A model generated the notes under the pieces. The model worked only from the letters and a program-made list of their open reading frames with translations. It was not told the origin of the DNA and ran no database searches. From contig NZ_JAELUG010000016.1 in the NCBI RefSeq assembly GCF_016429255.1, forward strand, positions 1 through 64,000: 64,000 bases of DNA. Reading direction: 5' to 3'. Positions 19,661 to 28,847 of this stretch are shown piece after piece. A program made the translations under genes and the position numbers. The stretch comes from Rhizobium sp. ASV8. Its GTDB lineage: Bacteria; Pseudomonadota; Alphaproteobacteria; Rhizobiales; Rhizobiaceae. Positions within the stretch are counted from its first letter, which is position 1. Each line of letters starts with the position of its first letter.

Positions 19661-20269
19661 TTATGGGGTTACTCGCCTTAAGGTCAGGTTTATCCGGCCG
19701 CCGTTCTTCAGCAAGGTCGATGTCGTGGGATAGATGCGGTCGACACCGTGGAAGCAGAGCCTGCCCTCGCCACCCAGAACGACGATGTCGCCGCTCGAAA
19801 GCTTGAAAGATAGCGTGCGATCATTGCGGTTGAGGCCGCCTACCCGAAAAAGGCAGGTATTGCCGAGCGAGATCGACAGTACGGGCGCATTGAGATCCAG
19901 TTCGTCCTTGTCCTGATGCAGGCCCATGCGGGCATCGTCGGCATAGAAATTAACGAGGCAGGCCTGCGGCGGCTTTTCATAGCCAGCTATATCGTTCCAT
20001 AGATTCAGCAGTTGCGATGGCATGGCCGCCCAAGGCTTGCCGGTGACCGGATGCGTCGGCTGATAGCGGTAGCCGCGCTGCTTGTCCGTAACCCAGCCGA
20101 GTTCGCCGCAATTGGTCATGCGTACCGACATTTCCTTGCCGGTGCCGGGCATGACAGGCGTGAACAGCGGCGCCTCGGTCACGATGGCACGGATTGCCTC
20201 GACCAACGCTTCCTGCTTGGCGCGGTCGAGATAGCCCGGGAGATGGCGAATTCCGTTGGGGAGGAGCAT
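19661..20269 (-). CDS. alkB: Alpha-ketoglutarate-dependent DNA repair dioxygenase AlkB
   Basis: Fe(II)/2-oxoglutarate dioxygenase that reverses N-alkyl damage (1-meA, 3-meC) in DNA. The iron ligands His118 and Asp120 (GLHQDKDE) and His174 (CFHGVDR) and the 2OG-binding RINLTLR (Arg192, Arg198) are all present, so the enzyme should be active. ATG 20269 with GGAAGG five bases upstream gives 202 aa, near the E. coli length of 216. A longer form from 20356 would read into the repeat-flanking region and has no family support. arfB lies upstream, separated by repeat A2. Confidence 0.93.
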   Translation of the reverse strand: MLLPNGIRHLPGYLDRAKQEALVEAIRAIVTEAPLFTPVMPGTGKEMSVRMTNCGELGWVTDKQRGYRYQPTHPVTGKPWAAMPSQLLNLWNDIAGYEKPPQACLVNFYADDARMGLHQDKDELDLNAPVLSISLGNTCLFRVGGLNRNDRTLSFKLSSGDIVVLGGEGRLCFHGVDRIYPTTSTLLKNGGRINLTLRRVTP

Positions 20270-20340
20270 GACGGCCTTCCAAAATTCAATCCATGCAAGA
20301 TAGCGCGGCAGGCGATTCGGAGCAGCCCGAAAAGGCAAGC

Positions 20341-20448
20341 CTAAAGCACGTCGCAATCTCTAAGATTCGCTTCACGCGCTTTAGCTCTTTGATTTCACGC
20401 ATGTCGTAGCCGCAAAAACCGCTGCACACTTTTGCGCGACATGCTCTA
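20341..20448 (-). repeat. Family A intergenic repeat, copy A2
   Basis: On the minus strand it begins TAGAGCATGTCGCGCAAAAG, then GTGTGCAGCGG, and ends with facing arms AAAGCGCGTGAAGCG and CGACGTGCTTTAG. Its first triplet TAG (20448-20446) is the stop codon of arfB. It matches A1 and A4 closely over about 100 bases. Confidence 0.85.
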
Positions 20449-20880
20449 ATCGCCACCAACCTTGCCGCGCATCTTCTTGACCTCAGAGCGCCCGGATTTT
20501 TCCTTCAGCCGGCGTTCGATGGAGCCTTTGGTTGGCTTTGTCTTCTTGCGCGGCGGCGGCGGCGGGGCGGCGGCCTCGAGGATCAGCTCTTTCAAGCGCT
20601 CGCGCGCATCCTCGCGGTTGCGGTCCTGGCTGCGGAAACGGCTGGCCTCTATCATCAGGACGCCGTCCTTGGAGACGCGCCGGCCGGCGAGCCTGGTCGC
20701 ATTCGCCTTGACGCGATCGGTCAGTGAAGGCGAATTCTGAACGTTGAAGAACAGCTGGACCGCAGTCGCCACCTTGTTGACGTTCTGACCGCCGGGGCCG
20801 CCAGCCAGAACGAATTGTTCCGTCAGCTCCCAGCCGGCGATGGTAATCCGGTCGTTAATGTAAAGCGCTTCGCTGGCCAT
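20446..20880 (-). CDS. arfB: Alternative ribosome rescue factor ArfB
   Basis: Codon-independent peptidyl-tRNA hydrolase (YaeJ/ICT1 family) that frees stalled ribosomes. The catalytic GGQ is at residues 30-32 within GGPGGQNVNK. After residue about 105 comes a proline run and then a basic tail (RKKTKPTKGS..RRLKEKSGR) that enters the mRNA channel. At 144 aa it is normal for the family (about 140). It lacks the codon-recognition domain of RF1/RF2, which excludes those. The stop codon belongs to repeat A2. Confidence 0.93.
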   Translation of the reverse strand: MASEALYINDRITIAGWELTEQFVLAGGPGGQNVNKVATAVQLFFNVQNSPSLTDRVKANATRLAGRRVSKDGVLMIEASRFRSQDRNREDARERLKELILEAAAPPPPPRKKTKPTKGSIERRLKEKSGRSEVKKMRGKVGGD

Positions 20881-20957
20881 GGTTTTCTCCGCAACTGCAG
20901 AGGTCGAAGAATATCCGGCTGAAGCCGCCTCCCCGCTCTATCGGCAGTTTACGCATT

Positions 20958-21001
20958 TCCGGGCGGAAAACCGCTGAGCACTTTTCCTGAAATCGCTCTA
21001 T
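20958..21001 (-). repeat. Family C intergenic repeat, copy C1
   Basis: On the minus strand it reads TAGAGCGATTTCAGGAAAAG followed by TGCTCAGCGGTTTTCCGCC. A related element lies at 55806-55858. It sits between the pckA terminator and arfB. Confidence 0.6.
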
Positions 21002-21040
21002 TCCACATTGTAAAGCGCTTGAAAACATCACGCGAAACGA

Positions 21041-21070
21041 AAAACCCGGCGGAATGGCCGCCGGGTTTCA
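21041..21070 (-). terminator. pckA terminator
   Basis: AAACCCGGCGG and CCGCCGGGTTT form an 11-base stem with a five-base loop. On the minus strand it is followed by TTTCGTTTCG. It lies about 27 bases past the pckA stop. Confidence 0.85.
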
Positions 21071-21096
21071 CGTGAGTCACTGCTGTTGCGGAAAAT

Positions 21097-22707
21097 CTAC
21101 TCCGCGGCAACCCGCAATCCCGGTGCCGCGTCGCGGACATTACCGTCCACATGGGCCTCGAACTTGGCGAAGTTGGTGACGAACATCTGCACCAGCTTTG
21201 CGGCCTGCGCATCGTAGGCTTCTCCATCCGCCCAGGTCGAGCGCGGATCAAGAATGGCGCTTTCGACGCCTTCGACGGCAACCGGCACCGCAAAGCCGAA
21301 GTTCGGATCGATGCGGAACTCGACATTGTCGAGATCACCGTTCAGAGCTGCGGCCAGAAGCGCGCGCGTCGCCTTGATCGGCATGCGGCGGCCAGTGCCG
21401 TAGGCGCCACCGGTCCAACCGGTATTGACCAGCCAGCAGCTGGCGTCGTGGCGGGCGATCTGTTCCTTCAGCAGGTTACCGTACTCGGTCGGATGACGCG
21501 GCATGAAGGGTGCGCCGAAGCAGGTCGAGAACGTGGCTTCCGGCTCAACGACGCCCTTTTCCGTGCCGGCGACCTTGGCGGTGTAGCCGGACAGGAAGTG
21601 GTACATCGCCTGATCCGGCGTCAGCTTGGCAATCGGCGGCATGACGCCGAAGGCATCCGCCGTCAGCATGATGATCGTCTCGGGATGACCGGTAATGCCG
21701 GATTCCGAAGCATTCGGGATGAAGTGCAGCGGATAGGCGCTGCGGGTGTTCTCCGTCAGCGAACCATCGTCGAGATCCGGCCGGCCATGCTCGTCGAGCA
21801 CGACGTTTTCCAGCACGGTGCCGAAACGGCGGGTCGTCTCATAGATTTCCGGCTCGGCTTCGGCCGAAAGGCGGATGGTCTTGGCGTAGCAGCCGCCCTC
21901 GAAATTGAAGATGCCGTTTTCGCCCCAGCCATGTTCGTCATCACCGATGAGCGTGCGCGTTGGATCGGCAGACAAAGTCGTTTTGCCCGTACCGGACAGG
22001 CCGAAGAAGATTGCCGCGTCGCCATCCGGGCCGACATTGGCCGAGCAGTGCATCGGCATGACGCCACGCTCAGGCAGCAGGTAGTTCAGCGCCGTGAAGA
22101 CCGATTTCTTCATTTCGCCGGCATAGGAGGTGCCGCCGATCAGGACGATGCCGTTGACGAAATCGCAGGCAATGACCGTCTCGGTGCGGCAACCGTAGCG
22201 CTCGGGATCGGCACGGAAGCTCGGCAGGTCGATGATCGTCAGCTTCGGCACGAAGCTTTCAAGCGCTGAACGCTCGGGACGGATCAACAGGTTGCGGATG
22301 AACAGCGAATGCCAGGCGAATTCGGTGATGACCCGCGTCGGCAGGGCATATTCGCGGTCGGCGCCGCCGATGAGATCCTGAACGAACAGGTCCTTGCCGC
22401 GCGCATGAGCCAACATGTCTTCATGCAGCAGTGCGAAATGCTCCGGCGACATCGGCTTGTTGTTGTCCCACCAGATCTGGTCCTCGGTGGTGGCATCGCG
22501 CACGACGAACTTGTCCTTCGGGGAGCGGCCGGTGTGCTGGCCGGTGATCGCCCTCAGCGCGCCGTCGGCCGTCAGATCGGCTTCGCGGCGACGAATCGCC
22601 TCCTCATAGAGGTGAGCCTCCATGAGATTATAACGCACACTGGCGGCGGCTCCCAGGCCGATCGATCCCAGTTCGGTTGCGGGATTGCGGACGCCGAATT
22701 GCTCCAT
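21097..22707 (-). CDS. pckA: Phosphoenolpyruvate carboxykinase (ATP)
   Basis: Converts oxaloacetate and ATP to PEP, the entry to gluconeogenesis when rhizobia grow on C4-dicarboxylates. It carries the ATP-type P-loop [14 protein letters not shown], the kinase-1a/2 motif [22 protein letters not shown], and [14 protein letters not shown] 22707 has GAGG nine bases upstream and gives 536 aa, the usual rhizobial length; the ATG at 22776 is rejected as too long. It is transcribed away from chvI. Two LacI-type operator-like boxes lie upstream at 22815-22858. Confidence 0.97.
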   Translation of the reverse strand: MEQFGVRNPATELGSIGLGAAASVRYNLMEAHLYEEAIRRREADLTADGALRAITGQHTGRSPKDKFVVRDATTEDQIWWDNNKPMSPEHFALLHEDMLAHARGKDLFVQDLIGGADREYALPTRVITEFAWHSLFIRNLLIRPERSALESFVPKLTIIDLPSFRADPERYGCRTETVIACDFVNGIVLIGGTSYAGEMKKSVFTALNYLLPERGVMPMHCSANVGPDGDAAIFFGLSGTGKTTLSADPTRTLIGDDEHGWGENGIFNFEGGCYAKTIRLSAEAEPEIYETTRRFGTVLENVVLDEHGRPDLDDGSLTENTRSAYPLHFIPNASESGITGHPETIIMLTADAFGVMPPIAKLTPDQAMYHFLSGYTAKVAGTEKGVVEPEATFSTCFGAPFMPRHPTEYGNLLKEQIARHDASCWLVNTGWTGGAYGTGRRMPIKATRALLAAALNGDLDNVEFRIDPNFGFAVPVAVEGVESAILDPRSTWADGEAYDAQAAKLVQMFVTNFAKFEAHVDGNVRDAAPGLRVAAE

Positions 22708-22814
22708 CAGTTTTTCCTCTGCAAGGGCTTGGCCGTTAGAATTGTCTAAAGCGTAGAGGCGTCTTTTTAAAAGCACAAGAGCAAAAAGCGAAAAATATTT
22801 AATGATATCAGATA

Positions 22815-22858
22815 TTTAATCGATTTAAATAAAATGAAGCAATTTTAAATCGTTTGAA
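22815..22858. promoter_or_regulatory. Two operator-like boxes upstream of pckA
   Basis: Two 14-base near-palindromes share one pattern: TTTAATCGATTTAA (22815-22828) and TTAAATCGTTTGAA (22845-22858). Their TCG centres are exactly 30 bases apart. The TTnAAnCGnTTnAA form is that of LacI/GalR-family operators. A LacI-type regulator (PckR) controls pckA in Sinorhizobium, so this is the likely ligand, by inference. The rest of the pckA-chvI gap (22860-23055) shows no gene. Confidence 0.55.
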
Positions 22859-23055
22859 TAACGGCCACCGGGACGTTTCGTCGCACAACCCTTGAGCAAG
22901 CGAATTGCCGCGCGACAATCCTCCCCTTTATCTTTGCCACAATTTGTTCCACCTTTATCCTCATAAGCGCGCCAGGTTACCGCCACCGAGCTGGCAGACC
23001 GCCTGGGCTGGATTCCAAATCCGGGAGACGCGCACTGATGACGGAGACGAATACC

Positions 23056-23787
23056 ATGTTGACAATCGCGCTCGTTGACGACGACCGCAATATCCTGACT
23101 TCCGTGTCGATTGCCTTGGAAGCAGAGGGATATAAGGTAGAGACCTATACGGACGGAGCTTCGGCGCTTGACGGCTTGCTGGCACGGCCGCCGCAACTGG
23201 CGATTTTCGATATCAAGATGCCGCGCATGGATGGCATGGAGCTGCTGCGCCGCCTGCGCCAGAAGTCGGATCTGCCCGTGATCTTCCTGACCTCCAAGGA
23301 CGAGGAGATCGACGAGCTCTTCGGCCTGAAGATGGGCGCCGACGACTTCATCACCAAGCCTTTCTCGCAGCGCCTGCTGGTCGAGCGCGTCAAGGCGGTG
23401 CTTCGCCGCGCTTCGGCTCGCGAAGCCGCGAACGCCGCCGGCGGTACCGCAGCCGCCAAGCCGGGTGCAGCGCAACAGGCCCGCTCGCTGGAGCGCGGCC
23501 AGCTCGTCATGGACCAGGAGCGGCACACCTGCACCTGGAAGGGCGAGCCGGTGACGCTCACCGTCACCGAATTCCTCATCCTGCATTCGCTGGCCCAGCG
23601 CCCCGGTGTCGTCAAGAGCCGCGACGCCTTGATGGACGCAGCCTATGACGAGCAGGTCTATGTCGACGACCGCACGATCGACAGCCACATCAAGCGGCTT
23701 CGCAAGAAATTCAAGATGGTCGACCTCGATTTTGATATGATCGAGACGCTGTATGGCGTCGGCTATCGCTTCCGCGAAGCAGCCTAG
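23056..23787 (+). CDS. chvI: Response regulator ChvI
   Basis: OmpR-type regulator of the ExoS/ChvG-ChvI system controlling exopolysaccharide, motility, envelope and acid responses. The receiver domain has DDD at residues 8-10, phospho-Asp52 ([11 protein letters not shown]) and Lys in ITKPFSQR. The winged-helix domain ends [13 protein letters not shown] 23056 reproduces the Asp52 numbering of the S. meliloti protein; ATG 23038, with GGGAG nine bases upstream, is a good alternative that adds six residues. An alanine/glycine-rich linker sits near 122-142. Its TAG stop is the first triplet of repeat B1. Confidence 0.96.
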   Translation: MLTIALVDDDRNILTSVSIALEAEGYKVETYTDGASALDGLLARPPQLAIFDIKMPRMDGMELLRRLRQKSDLPVIFLTSKDEEIDELFGLKMGADDFITKPFSQRLLVERVKAVLRRASAREAANAAGGTAAAKPGAAQQARSLERGQLVMDQERHTCTWKGEPVTLTVTEFLILHSLAQRPGVVKSRDALMDAAYDEQVYVDDRTIDSHIKRLRKKFKMVDLDFDMIETLYGVGYRFREAA

Positions 23788-23895
23788 AGCCGGATGATTT
23801 TAGGTCGAACAACCTAAAATCTGAATCCGCTCTAGGATCAAAGAATGGAGCATGATGTGGTCCGAAAACCGCTTACACTTTTCGGCATCATGCTC
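23785..23895. repeat. Family B two-hairpin repeat, copy B1 (between chvI and chvG)
   Basis: About 111 bases. The first arm pair runs from TAGAGCCGGATGATTTTAGG to AATCCGCTCTA, the second from GAGCATGATGTGGTCCG to CGGCATCATGCTC. Copy B2 at 28848-28960 matches throughout. It separates chvI from chvG and its first three bases are the chvI stop. Confidence 0.85.
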
Positions 23896-23937
23896 GGATA
23901 GTTAACTGGACCATACGGCTGGGAATGGAATAATAGC

Positions 23938-25776
23938 ATGCGGACGGGATCGGTGATCCCGTTCTTCGAAAGGGCCGTAGGCTTGGCACAGCTGGTGCAG
24001 GACAGAGATATAGACGACTCGGAAAGCCCGAGCGGCGCTCGAATCGCGCGCCGCCGCTGGACGCATCCCTTCGTTCTGATCCGCCGCATCTTCGGCAATG
24101 CCGTCTTTTCGAGCCTGACGCGCCGCATCCTGTTCTTCAATCTTGCCGCCCTGGTCGTGCTCGTCGGCGGCATCCTCTACCTCAACCAGTTTCGCGAAGG
24201 CCTGATCGACGCCCGCGTCGAGAGCCTGCTGACCCAGGGCGAAATCATTGCCGGCGCCGTCTCGGCCTCGGCATCGGTCGACACGAATTCCATCACCATC
24301 GATCCGCAGAAACTGCTGGAACTGCAGGCGGGCCAGAGCATCACGCCCGTTCCGAACGACGAGGATCTGGAATTCCCGATCGACCCGGAAAAGGTCGCTC
24401 CGGTGCTGACACGGCTAATCTCGCCGACGCGCACCCGCGCCCGCATCTTCGATGCCGACGCGAACCTGCTGCTCGACAGCCGCCATCTCTATTCGCGCGG
24501 GCAGGTGCTGCGCTACGACCTGCCCCCTGTTGACGACGAGAAGCAGAGCTGGTCCGACTGGTTCAGCGGGTTGCTCAACAAGATGCTGCAGCCGGGTAAC
24601 CTGCCTGTTTACAAGGAAGCGCCCGGCGGCGACGGCTCGATCTACCCGGAAGTGATGAATGCGCTCACCGGCGTGCGCGGCGCAGTTGTCCGCACTACCG
24701 AGAAGGGCGAGCTGATCGTTTCGGTCGCGGTGCCCGTCCAGCGCTTCCGCGCCGTGCTCGGTGTGCTGCTGCTCTCGACTCAGGCCGGCGATATCGACAA
24801 GATCGTCCATGCCGAACGGTTGGCGATCATGCGCGTCTTCGGCGTTGCGACGCTGGTCAACGTCGTGCTGTCGCTACTTTTGTCCTCCACGATAGCCAAT
24901 CCGCTGCGCCGGCTTTCGGCCGCAGCCATCCGCGTGCGCCGCGGCGGGGCGAAAGAGCGTGAGGAAATCCCGGATTTCTCCGCCCGCCAGGACGAGATCG
25001 GCAATCTGTCGATCGCGCTTCGCGACATGACGTCGGCGCTCTATGACCGCATCGATGCCATCGAAAGCTTCGCGGCCGATGTCAGCCACGAGCTGAAGAA
25101 CCCGCTGACATCGCTGCGCAGCGCCGTCGAAACACTGCCGCTTGCCAAAAGCGACGATTCGAAGAAGCGGCTGATGGATGTGATCCAGCATGACGTCCGC
25201 CGCCTCGACCGCTTGATCAGCGACATCTCGGATGCCTCGCGCCTCGATGCCGAGCTTGCCCGTTCGGATGCAAGAACGCTCGACCTGGAAGTGCTGCTGC
25301 GCGACATGATCGACATTTCGCGGCAGGTCGGGCACAGCAAGAAGGCCGTCGAAATCGAGTATGTCGTCGACCGCAAACCGGCGAACAAAGCGAAGTTCAC
25401 CGTCGAAGGTCACGACCTGCGTATCGGCCAGATCGTGACCAACCTTATCGAGAACGCCCGGTCCTTCGTGCCGAACGATACCGGCAAGATCACAGTCCGG
25501 CTGACGCGCACGCGCACGCGCTGCGTCATTTATATCGAGGACAACGGTCCCGGCATCCAGGCGGAAGATATCGATCGGATCTTCGAGCGCTTTTACACCG
25601 ACCGGCCGGAATCCGAAGGGTTCGGGCAGAATTCCGGCCTCGGTCTCTCCATCAGCCGCCAGATCGCCGAAGCGCATGGCGGATCGCTGCGGGCCGAAAA
25701 CATCATCGAGAGCGACGGCTCGACGCTGATCGGCGCACGCTTCATCCTCTCGCTGCCAGCGCAAACGACGGCATGA
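23938..25776 (+). CDS. chvG: Sensor histidine kinase ChvG (ExoS)
   Basis: Inner-membrane kinase partner of ChvI. TM1 is at about residues 64-83. A periplasmic sensor domain extends to about 299, where the repressor ExoR binds in Sinorhizobium. TM2 lies at about 300-321, then HAMP. The H box FAADVSHELKNPLTSL contains His384, and the ATPase domain has NLIENARSF, EDNGPGI and NSGLGLSISRQI. It is 612 aa against about 595 in S. meliloti; the extra length is at the N-terminus, so the true start may be later than 23938. Its stop overlaps hprK by four bases. Confidence 0.95.
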   Translation: MRTGSVIPFFERAVGLAQLVQDRDIDDSESPSGARIARRRWTHPFVLIRRIFGNAVFSSLTRRILFFNLAALVVLVGGILYLNQFREGLIDARVESLLTQGEIIAGAVSASASVDTNSITIDPQKLLELQAGQSITPVPNDEDLEFPIDPEKVAPVLTRLISPTRTRARIFDADANLLLDSRHLYSRGQVLRYDLPPVDDEKQSWSDWFSGLLNKMLQPGNLPVYKEAPGGDGSIYPEVMNALTGVRGAVVRTTEKGELIVSVAVPVQRFRAVLGVLLLSTQAGDIDKIVHAERLAIMRVFGVATLVNVVLSLLLSSTIANPLRRLSAAAIRVRRGGAKEREEIPDFSARQDEIGNLSIALRDMTSALYDRIDAIESFAADVSHELKNPLTSLRSAVETLPLAKSDDSKKRLMDVIQHDVRRLDRLISDISDASRLDAELARSDARTLDLEVLLRDMIDISRQVGHSKKAVEIEYVVDRKPANKAKFTVEGHDLRIGQIVTNLIENARSFVPNDTGKITVRLTRTRTRCVIYIEDNGPGIQAEDIDRIFERFYTDRPESEGFGQNSGLGLSISRQIAEAHGGSLRAENIIESDGSTLIGARFILSLPAQTTA

Positions 25777-26237
25777 GCGGCCGCATGCCCGGCGAAGCAA
25801 CCAATATCCACGCAACCGCGATCGTCATCGGCAAGACCGGGCTTCTGTTTCTCGGGCCGTCCGGAAGCGGCAAATCCGCCCTCGCCTTTTCCTGCCTTGC
25901 GACCGCCCAGCCGTTGGGGCTCAACGCGATGCTGATCGCCGACGACCGTGTGCTGATTGCGAAGCGTGAGGGCTCGATCATTGCCGAATGCCCGCCTTCG
26001 ATCGCCGGCCTGATCGAAATTCGCTACACCGGTATCGTTCGCGTGCCTTACGTTTCGAAGGCAGAGATTCATTTTGCCATCCGTCCGGTCGATCCGGCGA
26101 CGGCGGAAAGGTTGCCGCCGGAAGACGAACGGATCGACATTACGGACTCGATCCGGTTGCCCTTGATCCGATTGCCTGCAACCTCAGCGAACCCGCTCGC
26201 CATAATAACGGCAAAAATCGGCGCGAGACTGGATTAA
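25773..26237 (+). CDS. hprK: Short-form HPr kinase/phosphorylase
   Basis: Phosphorylates HPr on a serine. This is the short alphaproteobacterial form (154 aa) that lacks the N-terminal domain of Gram-positive HprK (about 310 aa). The P-loop GPSGSGKS is at 28-35, and LIADDRVLI follows. The start overlaps the chvG stop (ATGA), tying HPr phosphorylation to the ChvG-ChvI operon. The PTS EIIA and HPr genes come next, after a 153-base gap that may hold its own promoter. Confidence 0.93.
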   Translation: MSGRMPGEATNIHATAIVIGKTGLLFLGPSGSGKSALAFSCLATAQPLGLNAMLIADDRVLIAKREGSIIAECPPSIAGLIEIRYTGIVRVPYVSKAEIHFAIRPVDPATAERLPPEDERIDITDSIRLPLIRLPATSANPLAIITAKIGARLD

Positions 26238-26390
26238 TCGGCCGATTTGGCCCCGGCAGGCGTTCAAATCCTATATTTTAAGCTTGCACTTCGTCTTTTC
26301 ATCGCCAAGATGTCCCCCCACTGGTGGACGCCATTGCTGCATTGCGATATGGGCCACCTGTTTGCGTAATGCGATGGGAGCAGTAATATC

Positions 26391-26792
26391 ATGATCGGAC
26401 TTGTGCTTGTCACTCATGGCAAGCTGGCTGAAGAGTTTCGGCATGCGGTCGAGCATGTCGTTGGTCCGCAGAAGTTCATAGAGACGGTATGCATTGGTCC
26501 CGAAGACGACATGGACAAGCGGCGGCAGGACATTCTGCAGGCGGTCGCCGGTGCCGATGACGGACACGGCGTCATCATTCTGACCGACATGTTCGGCGGC
26601 ACTCCTTCCAATCTCGCAATATCAGTCATGAACAGCGGCCACACGGAAGTGATCGCCGGTGTCAATCTGCCGATGCTGATCAAGCTCGCCGGCGTGCGCG
26701 GCGAAAACAACATGGAGAAAGCCCTGGTGGAGGCTTCAGAGGCCGGTCGCAAATATATCAACGTGGCCAGCCGCGTGCTCAGCGGCAAATGA
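26391..26792 (+). CDS. PTS EIIA component, mannose family
   Basis: Phosphocarrier of the regulatory PTS. The 133-residue protein is a single EIIA-Man domain with phospho-accepting His9 (LVLVTHGKLAEEF) and the TDMFGGTPSN loop. No EIIB, EIIC or EIID gene is adjacent, so it is unlikely to transport sugar and more likely regulates. GGGAG nine bases upstream supports the start. HPr follows 18 bases later. Confidence 0.93.
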   Translation: MIGLVLVTHGKLAEEFRHAVEHVVGPQKFIETVCIGPEDDMDKRRQDILQAVAGADDGHGVIILTDMFGGTPSNLAISVMNSGHTEVIAGVNLPMLIKLAGVRGENNMEKALVEASEAGRKYINVASRVLSGK

Positions 26793-26810
26793 CGAGACAA
26801 CACCGCCCCT

Positions 26811-27086
26811 ATGACTGAGCTTTCCAAGGAACTCCTCATCATCAACAAGCGAGGCCTCCACGCCCGCGCCTCCGCCAAATTCGTCCAGACAGTCGAGGCC
26901 TATGACGCGGCCATCACCGTTTCGAAGGACGGAACGACCGTCGGCGGCACATCGATCATGGGCCTGATGATGCTGGCAGCCAGCCCGGGCTGCAGCGTCA
27001 TGGTAACGGCAAGCGGCAATCAGGCCGCAGAAGCGCTCGAAGCGCTGGACCAGCTAGTTGCCAACAAATTCGGCGAGGAAATGTAG
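26811..27086 (+). CDS. ptsH: Phosphocarrier protein HPr
   Basis: A 91-residue HPr. EI-phosphorylated His17 lies in INKRGLHARAS. The HprK target serine is Ser48 in TSIMGLMML. With short HprK and EIIA-Man it forms the reduced PTS found in rhizobia; EI (PtsP) is not in this window. In other annotations it may be called NPr (ptsO). Confidence 0.95.
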   Translation: MTELSKELLIINKRGLHARASAKFVQTVEAYDAAITVSKDGTTVGGTSIMGLMMLAASPGCSVMVTASGNQAAEALEALDQLVANKFGEEM

Positions 27087-27110
27087 GCCGGCCTCTTCGG
27101 CGCCGCATGG

Positions 27111-27136
27111 ATATAAAGATATAAAGACTTCTTTAT
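27111..27136. promoter_or_regulatory. Palindromic operator-like site upstream of ahcY
   Basis: Tandem ATATAAAG ATATAAAG (27111-27126) runs into a perfect inverted repeat, ATAAAGA CT TCTTTAT (27121-27136). It ends eight bases before a candidate -35. ArsR-type, S-adenosylhomocysteine-responsive regulators (SahR) control ahcY in several Proteobacteria through boxes of this type as I recall them; that assignment is inference. Confidence 0.6.
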
Positions 27137-27143
27137 GTCATTA

Positions 27144-27172
27144 TTGATTTCCACCTTGAAGCCTGCTACACG
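27144..27172 (+). promoter_or_regulatory. Candidate ahcY promoter
   Basis: TTGATT (27144-27149) and TACACG (27167-27172) are separated by 17 bases, giving a leader of about 85 bases before the ATG at 27266. The -10 match is only moderate. Confidence 0.35.
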
Positions 27173-27265
27173 GCATCATCCACACGCTATAGCGTGCAAT
27201 TCTTGTTGCATTCGGCTGAGGCGTTTGCCCTTGGCGCGACTGCATCGTTCAGGCTGGAGACATTC

Positions 27266-28666
27266 ATGAGCACTGAAAAGGACTACGTCGTCGCTGATAT
27301 CGGCCTTGCCGACTTCGGACGTAAGGAAATCTCGATCGCTGAAACCGAAATGCCGGGCCTGATGGCTTGCCGCGCCGAATTCGGCGAAGCAAAGCCGCTG
27401 AAGGGCGCGCGCATCACCGGCTCGCTGCACATGACGATCCAGACGGCCGTTCTCATCGAGACGCTGGTCGCACTCGGCGCCGAAGTTCGCTGGGCATCGT
27501 GCAACATCTTCTCGACCCAGGACCACGCCGCTGCCGCAATCGCCGCCTCCGGCGTTCCGGTCTTCGCCGTCAAGGGTGAAAGCCTCGAAGACTACTGGAT
27601 CTACACCGACAAGATCTTCCAGTGGACCGATGGCGGCCTGTCCAACATGATCCTCGACGATGGCGGCGACGCCACGATGTATATCCTGCTCGGCGCCCGC
27701 GCTGAAGCCGGCGAAGACGTGCTCTCCAATCCGCATTCGGAAGAAGAAGAAATCCTCTTCGCGCAGATCAAGAAGCGCCTCAAGGCTTCGCCGGGCTGGT
27801 TCACCAAGCAGCGCGACGCCATCAAGGGCGTGACCGAAGAAACCACGACGGGCGTCAACCGCCTTTACCAGCTCAGCCAGAAGGGCCTGCTGCCCTTCCC
27901 GGCGATCAACGTCAACGACAGCGTCACCAAGTCGAAGTTCGACAACAAGTACGGCTGCAAGGAATCGCTGGTTGACGGCATCCGCCGCGCCACCGACGTC
28001 ATGATGGCCGGCAAGGTTGCCGTCGTCTGCGGTTACGGCGACGTCGGCAAGGGTTCCGCCGCTTCGCTTTCCGGCGCCGGCGCCCGCGTCAAGGTCACGG
28101 AAGTCGATCCGATCTGCGCCCTGCAGGCCGCCATGGACGGCTATGAAGTCGTTCAGCTCGAAGACGTCATTTCTTCGGCCGACATCTTCATCACCACGAC
28201 CGGCAACAAGGACGTCATCCGCATCGACCACATGCGCGCGATGAAGGACATGGCGATCGTCGGCAACATCGGCCACTTCGACAACGAAATCCAGGTTGCC
28301 GCTCTGCGGAACCAGAAGTGGACGAACATCAAGCCGCAGGTCGACATGGTCGAGTTCTCCAAGGGCAACCGCATCATCCTGCTCTCGGAAGGCCGCCTGC
28401 TGAACCTCGGCAACGCCACCGGCCACCCGTCCTTCGTGATGTCGGCTTCGTTCACCAACCAGACGTTGGCCCAGATCGAGCTTTTCACCAAGCCCGGCGA
28501 ATACAAGAACGAAGTCTACGTTCTGCCGAAGCACCTCGACGAGAAGGTCGCTCGCCTGCATCTCGCCAAGCTCGGCGTAAAATTGACCGAGCTTTCTGAA
28601 GAGCAGGCATCGTATATCGGCGTAACGCCGCACGGTCCTTTCAAGTCCGACCACTACAGATACTGA
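27266..28666 (+). CDS. ahcY: S-adenosylhomocysteine hydrolase
   Basis: NAD-dependent tetrameric enzyme that splits S-adenosylhomocysteine to adenosine and homocysteine, removing the methyltransferase by-product. It has the long proteobacterial form (466 aa) with the insertion typical of it. Features: [14 protein letters not shown], the NAD-binding [12 protein letters not shown], and the C-terminal KSDHYRY with the conserved Lys/Tyr. ATG 27266 with GGAGA upstream is chosen over 27194. Transcription is monocistronic between the operator at 27111-27136 and a terminator. A 5' riboswitch was considered and not seen. Confidence 0.97.
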   Translation: MSTEKDYVVADIGLADFGRKEISIAETEMPGLMACRAEFGEAKPLKGARITGSLHMTIQTAVLIETLVALGAEVRWASCNIFSTQDHAAAAIAASGVPVFAVKGESLEDYWIYTDKIFQWTDGGLSNMILDDGGDATMYILLGARAEAGEDVLSNPHSEEEEILFAQIKKRLKASPGWFTKQRDAIKGVTEETTTGVNRLYQLSQKGLLPFPAINVNDSVTKSKFDNKYGCKESLVDGIRRATDVMMAGKVAVVCGYGDVGKGSAASLSGAGARVKVTEVDPICALQAAMDGYEVVQLEDVISSADIFITTTGNKDVIRIDHMRAMKDMAIVGNIGHFDNEIQVAALRNQKWTNIKPQVDMVEFSKGNRIILLSEGRLLNLGNATGHPSFVMSASFTNQTLAQIELFTKPGEYKNEVYVLPKHLDEKVARLHLAKLGVKLTELSEEQASYIGVTPHGPFKSDHYRY

Positions 28667-28694
28667 TTGCTAAAACAGTATCCACAACATCTTG

Positions 28695-28731
28695 TGGCCC
28701 TGGCATTGACAAATGCCGGGGCTTATTTTTT
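28695..28731 (+). terminator. ahcY terminator
   Basis: GCCCTGGCATT and AATGCCGGGGC pair with minor mismatch and are followed by TTATTTTTT, about 30 bases past the stop. Confidence 0.8.
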
Positions 28732-28847
28732 AGCCAGCTCCCTTCCCGCAGATTCCCTTAGGCAGTATTGTTTTTACACTTGATTCGTGACGAACCGGGC
28801 GAGCCCGGAGCCATGAAAATGGGATGTCTTGTCAGGATGCGGCACAG

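Noticed and set aside
27087..27265. SAM-II or SAH riboswitch in the ahcY leader
   Set aside because: No pseudoknot-type conserved core was found; the only clear structure is the DNA palindrome upstream of the promoter.
27176..28654. Minus-strand frame of 492 codons opposite ahcY
   Set aside because: It covers the same span as ahcY, which has complete family motifs; composition is that of an antisense frame.
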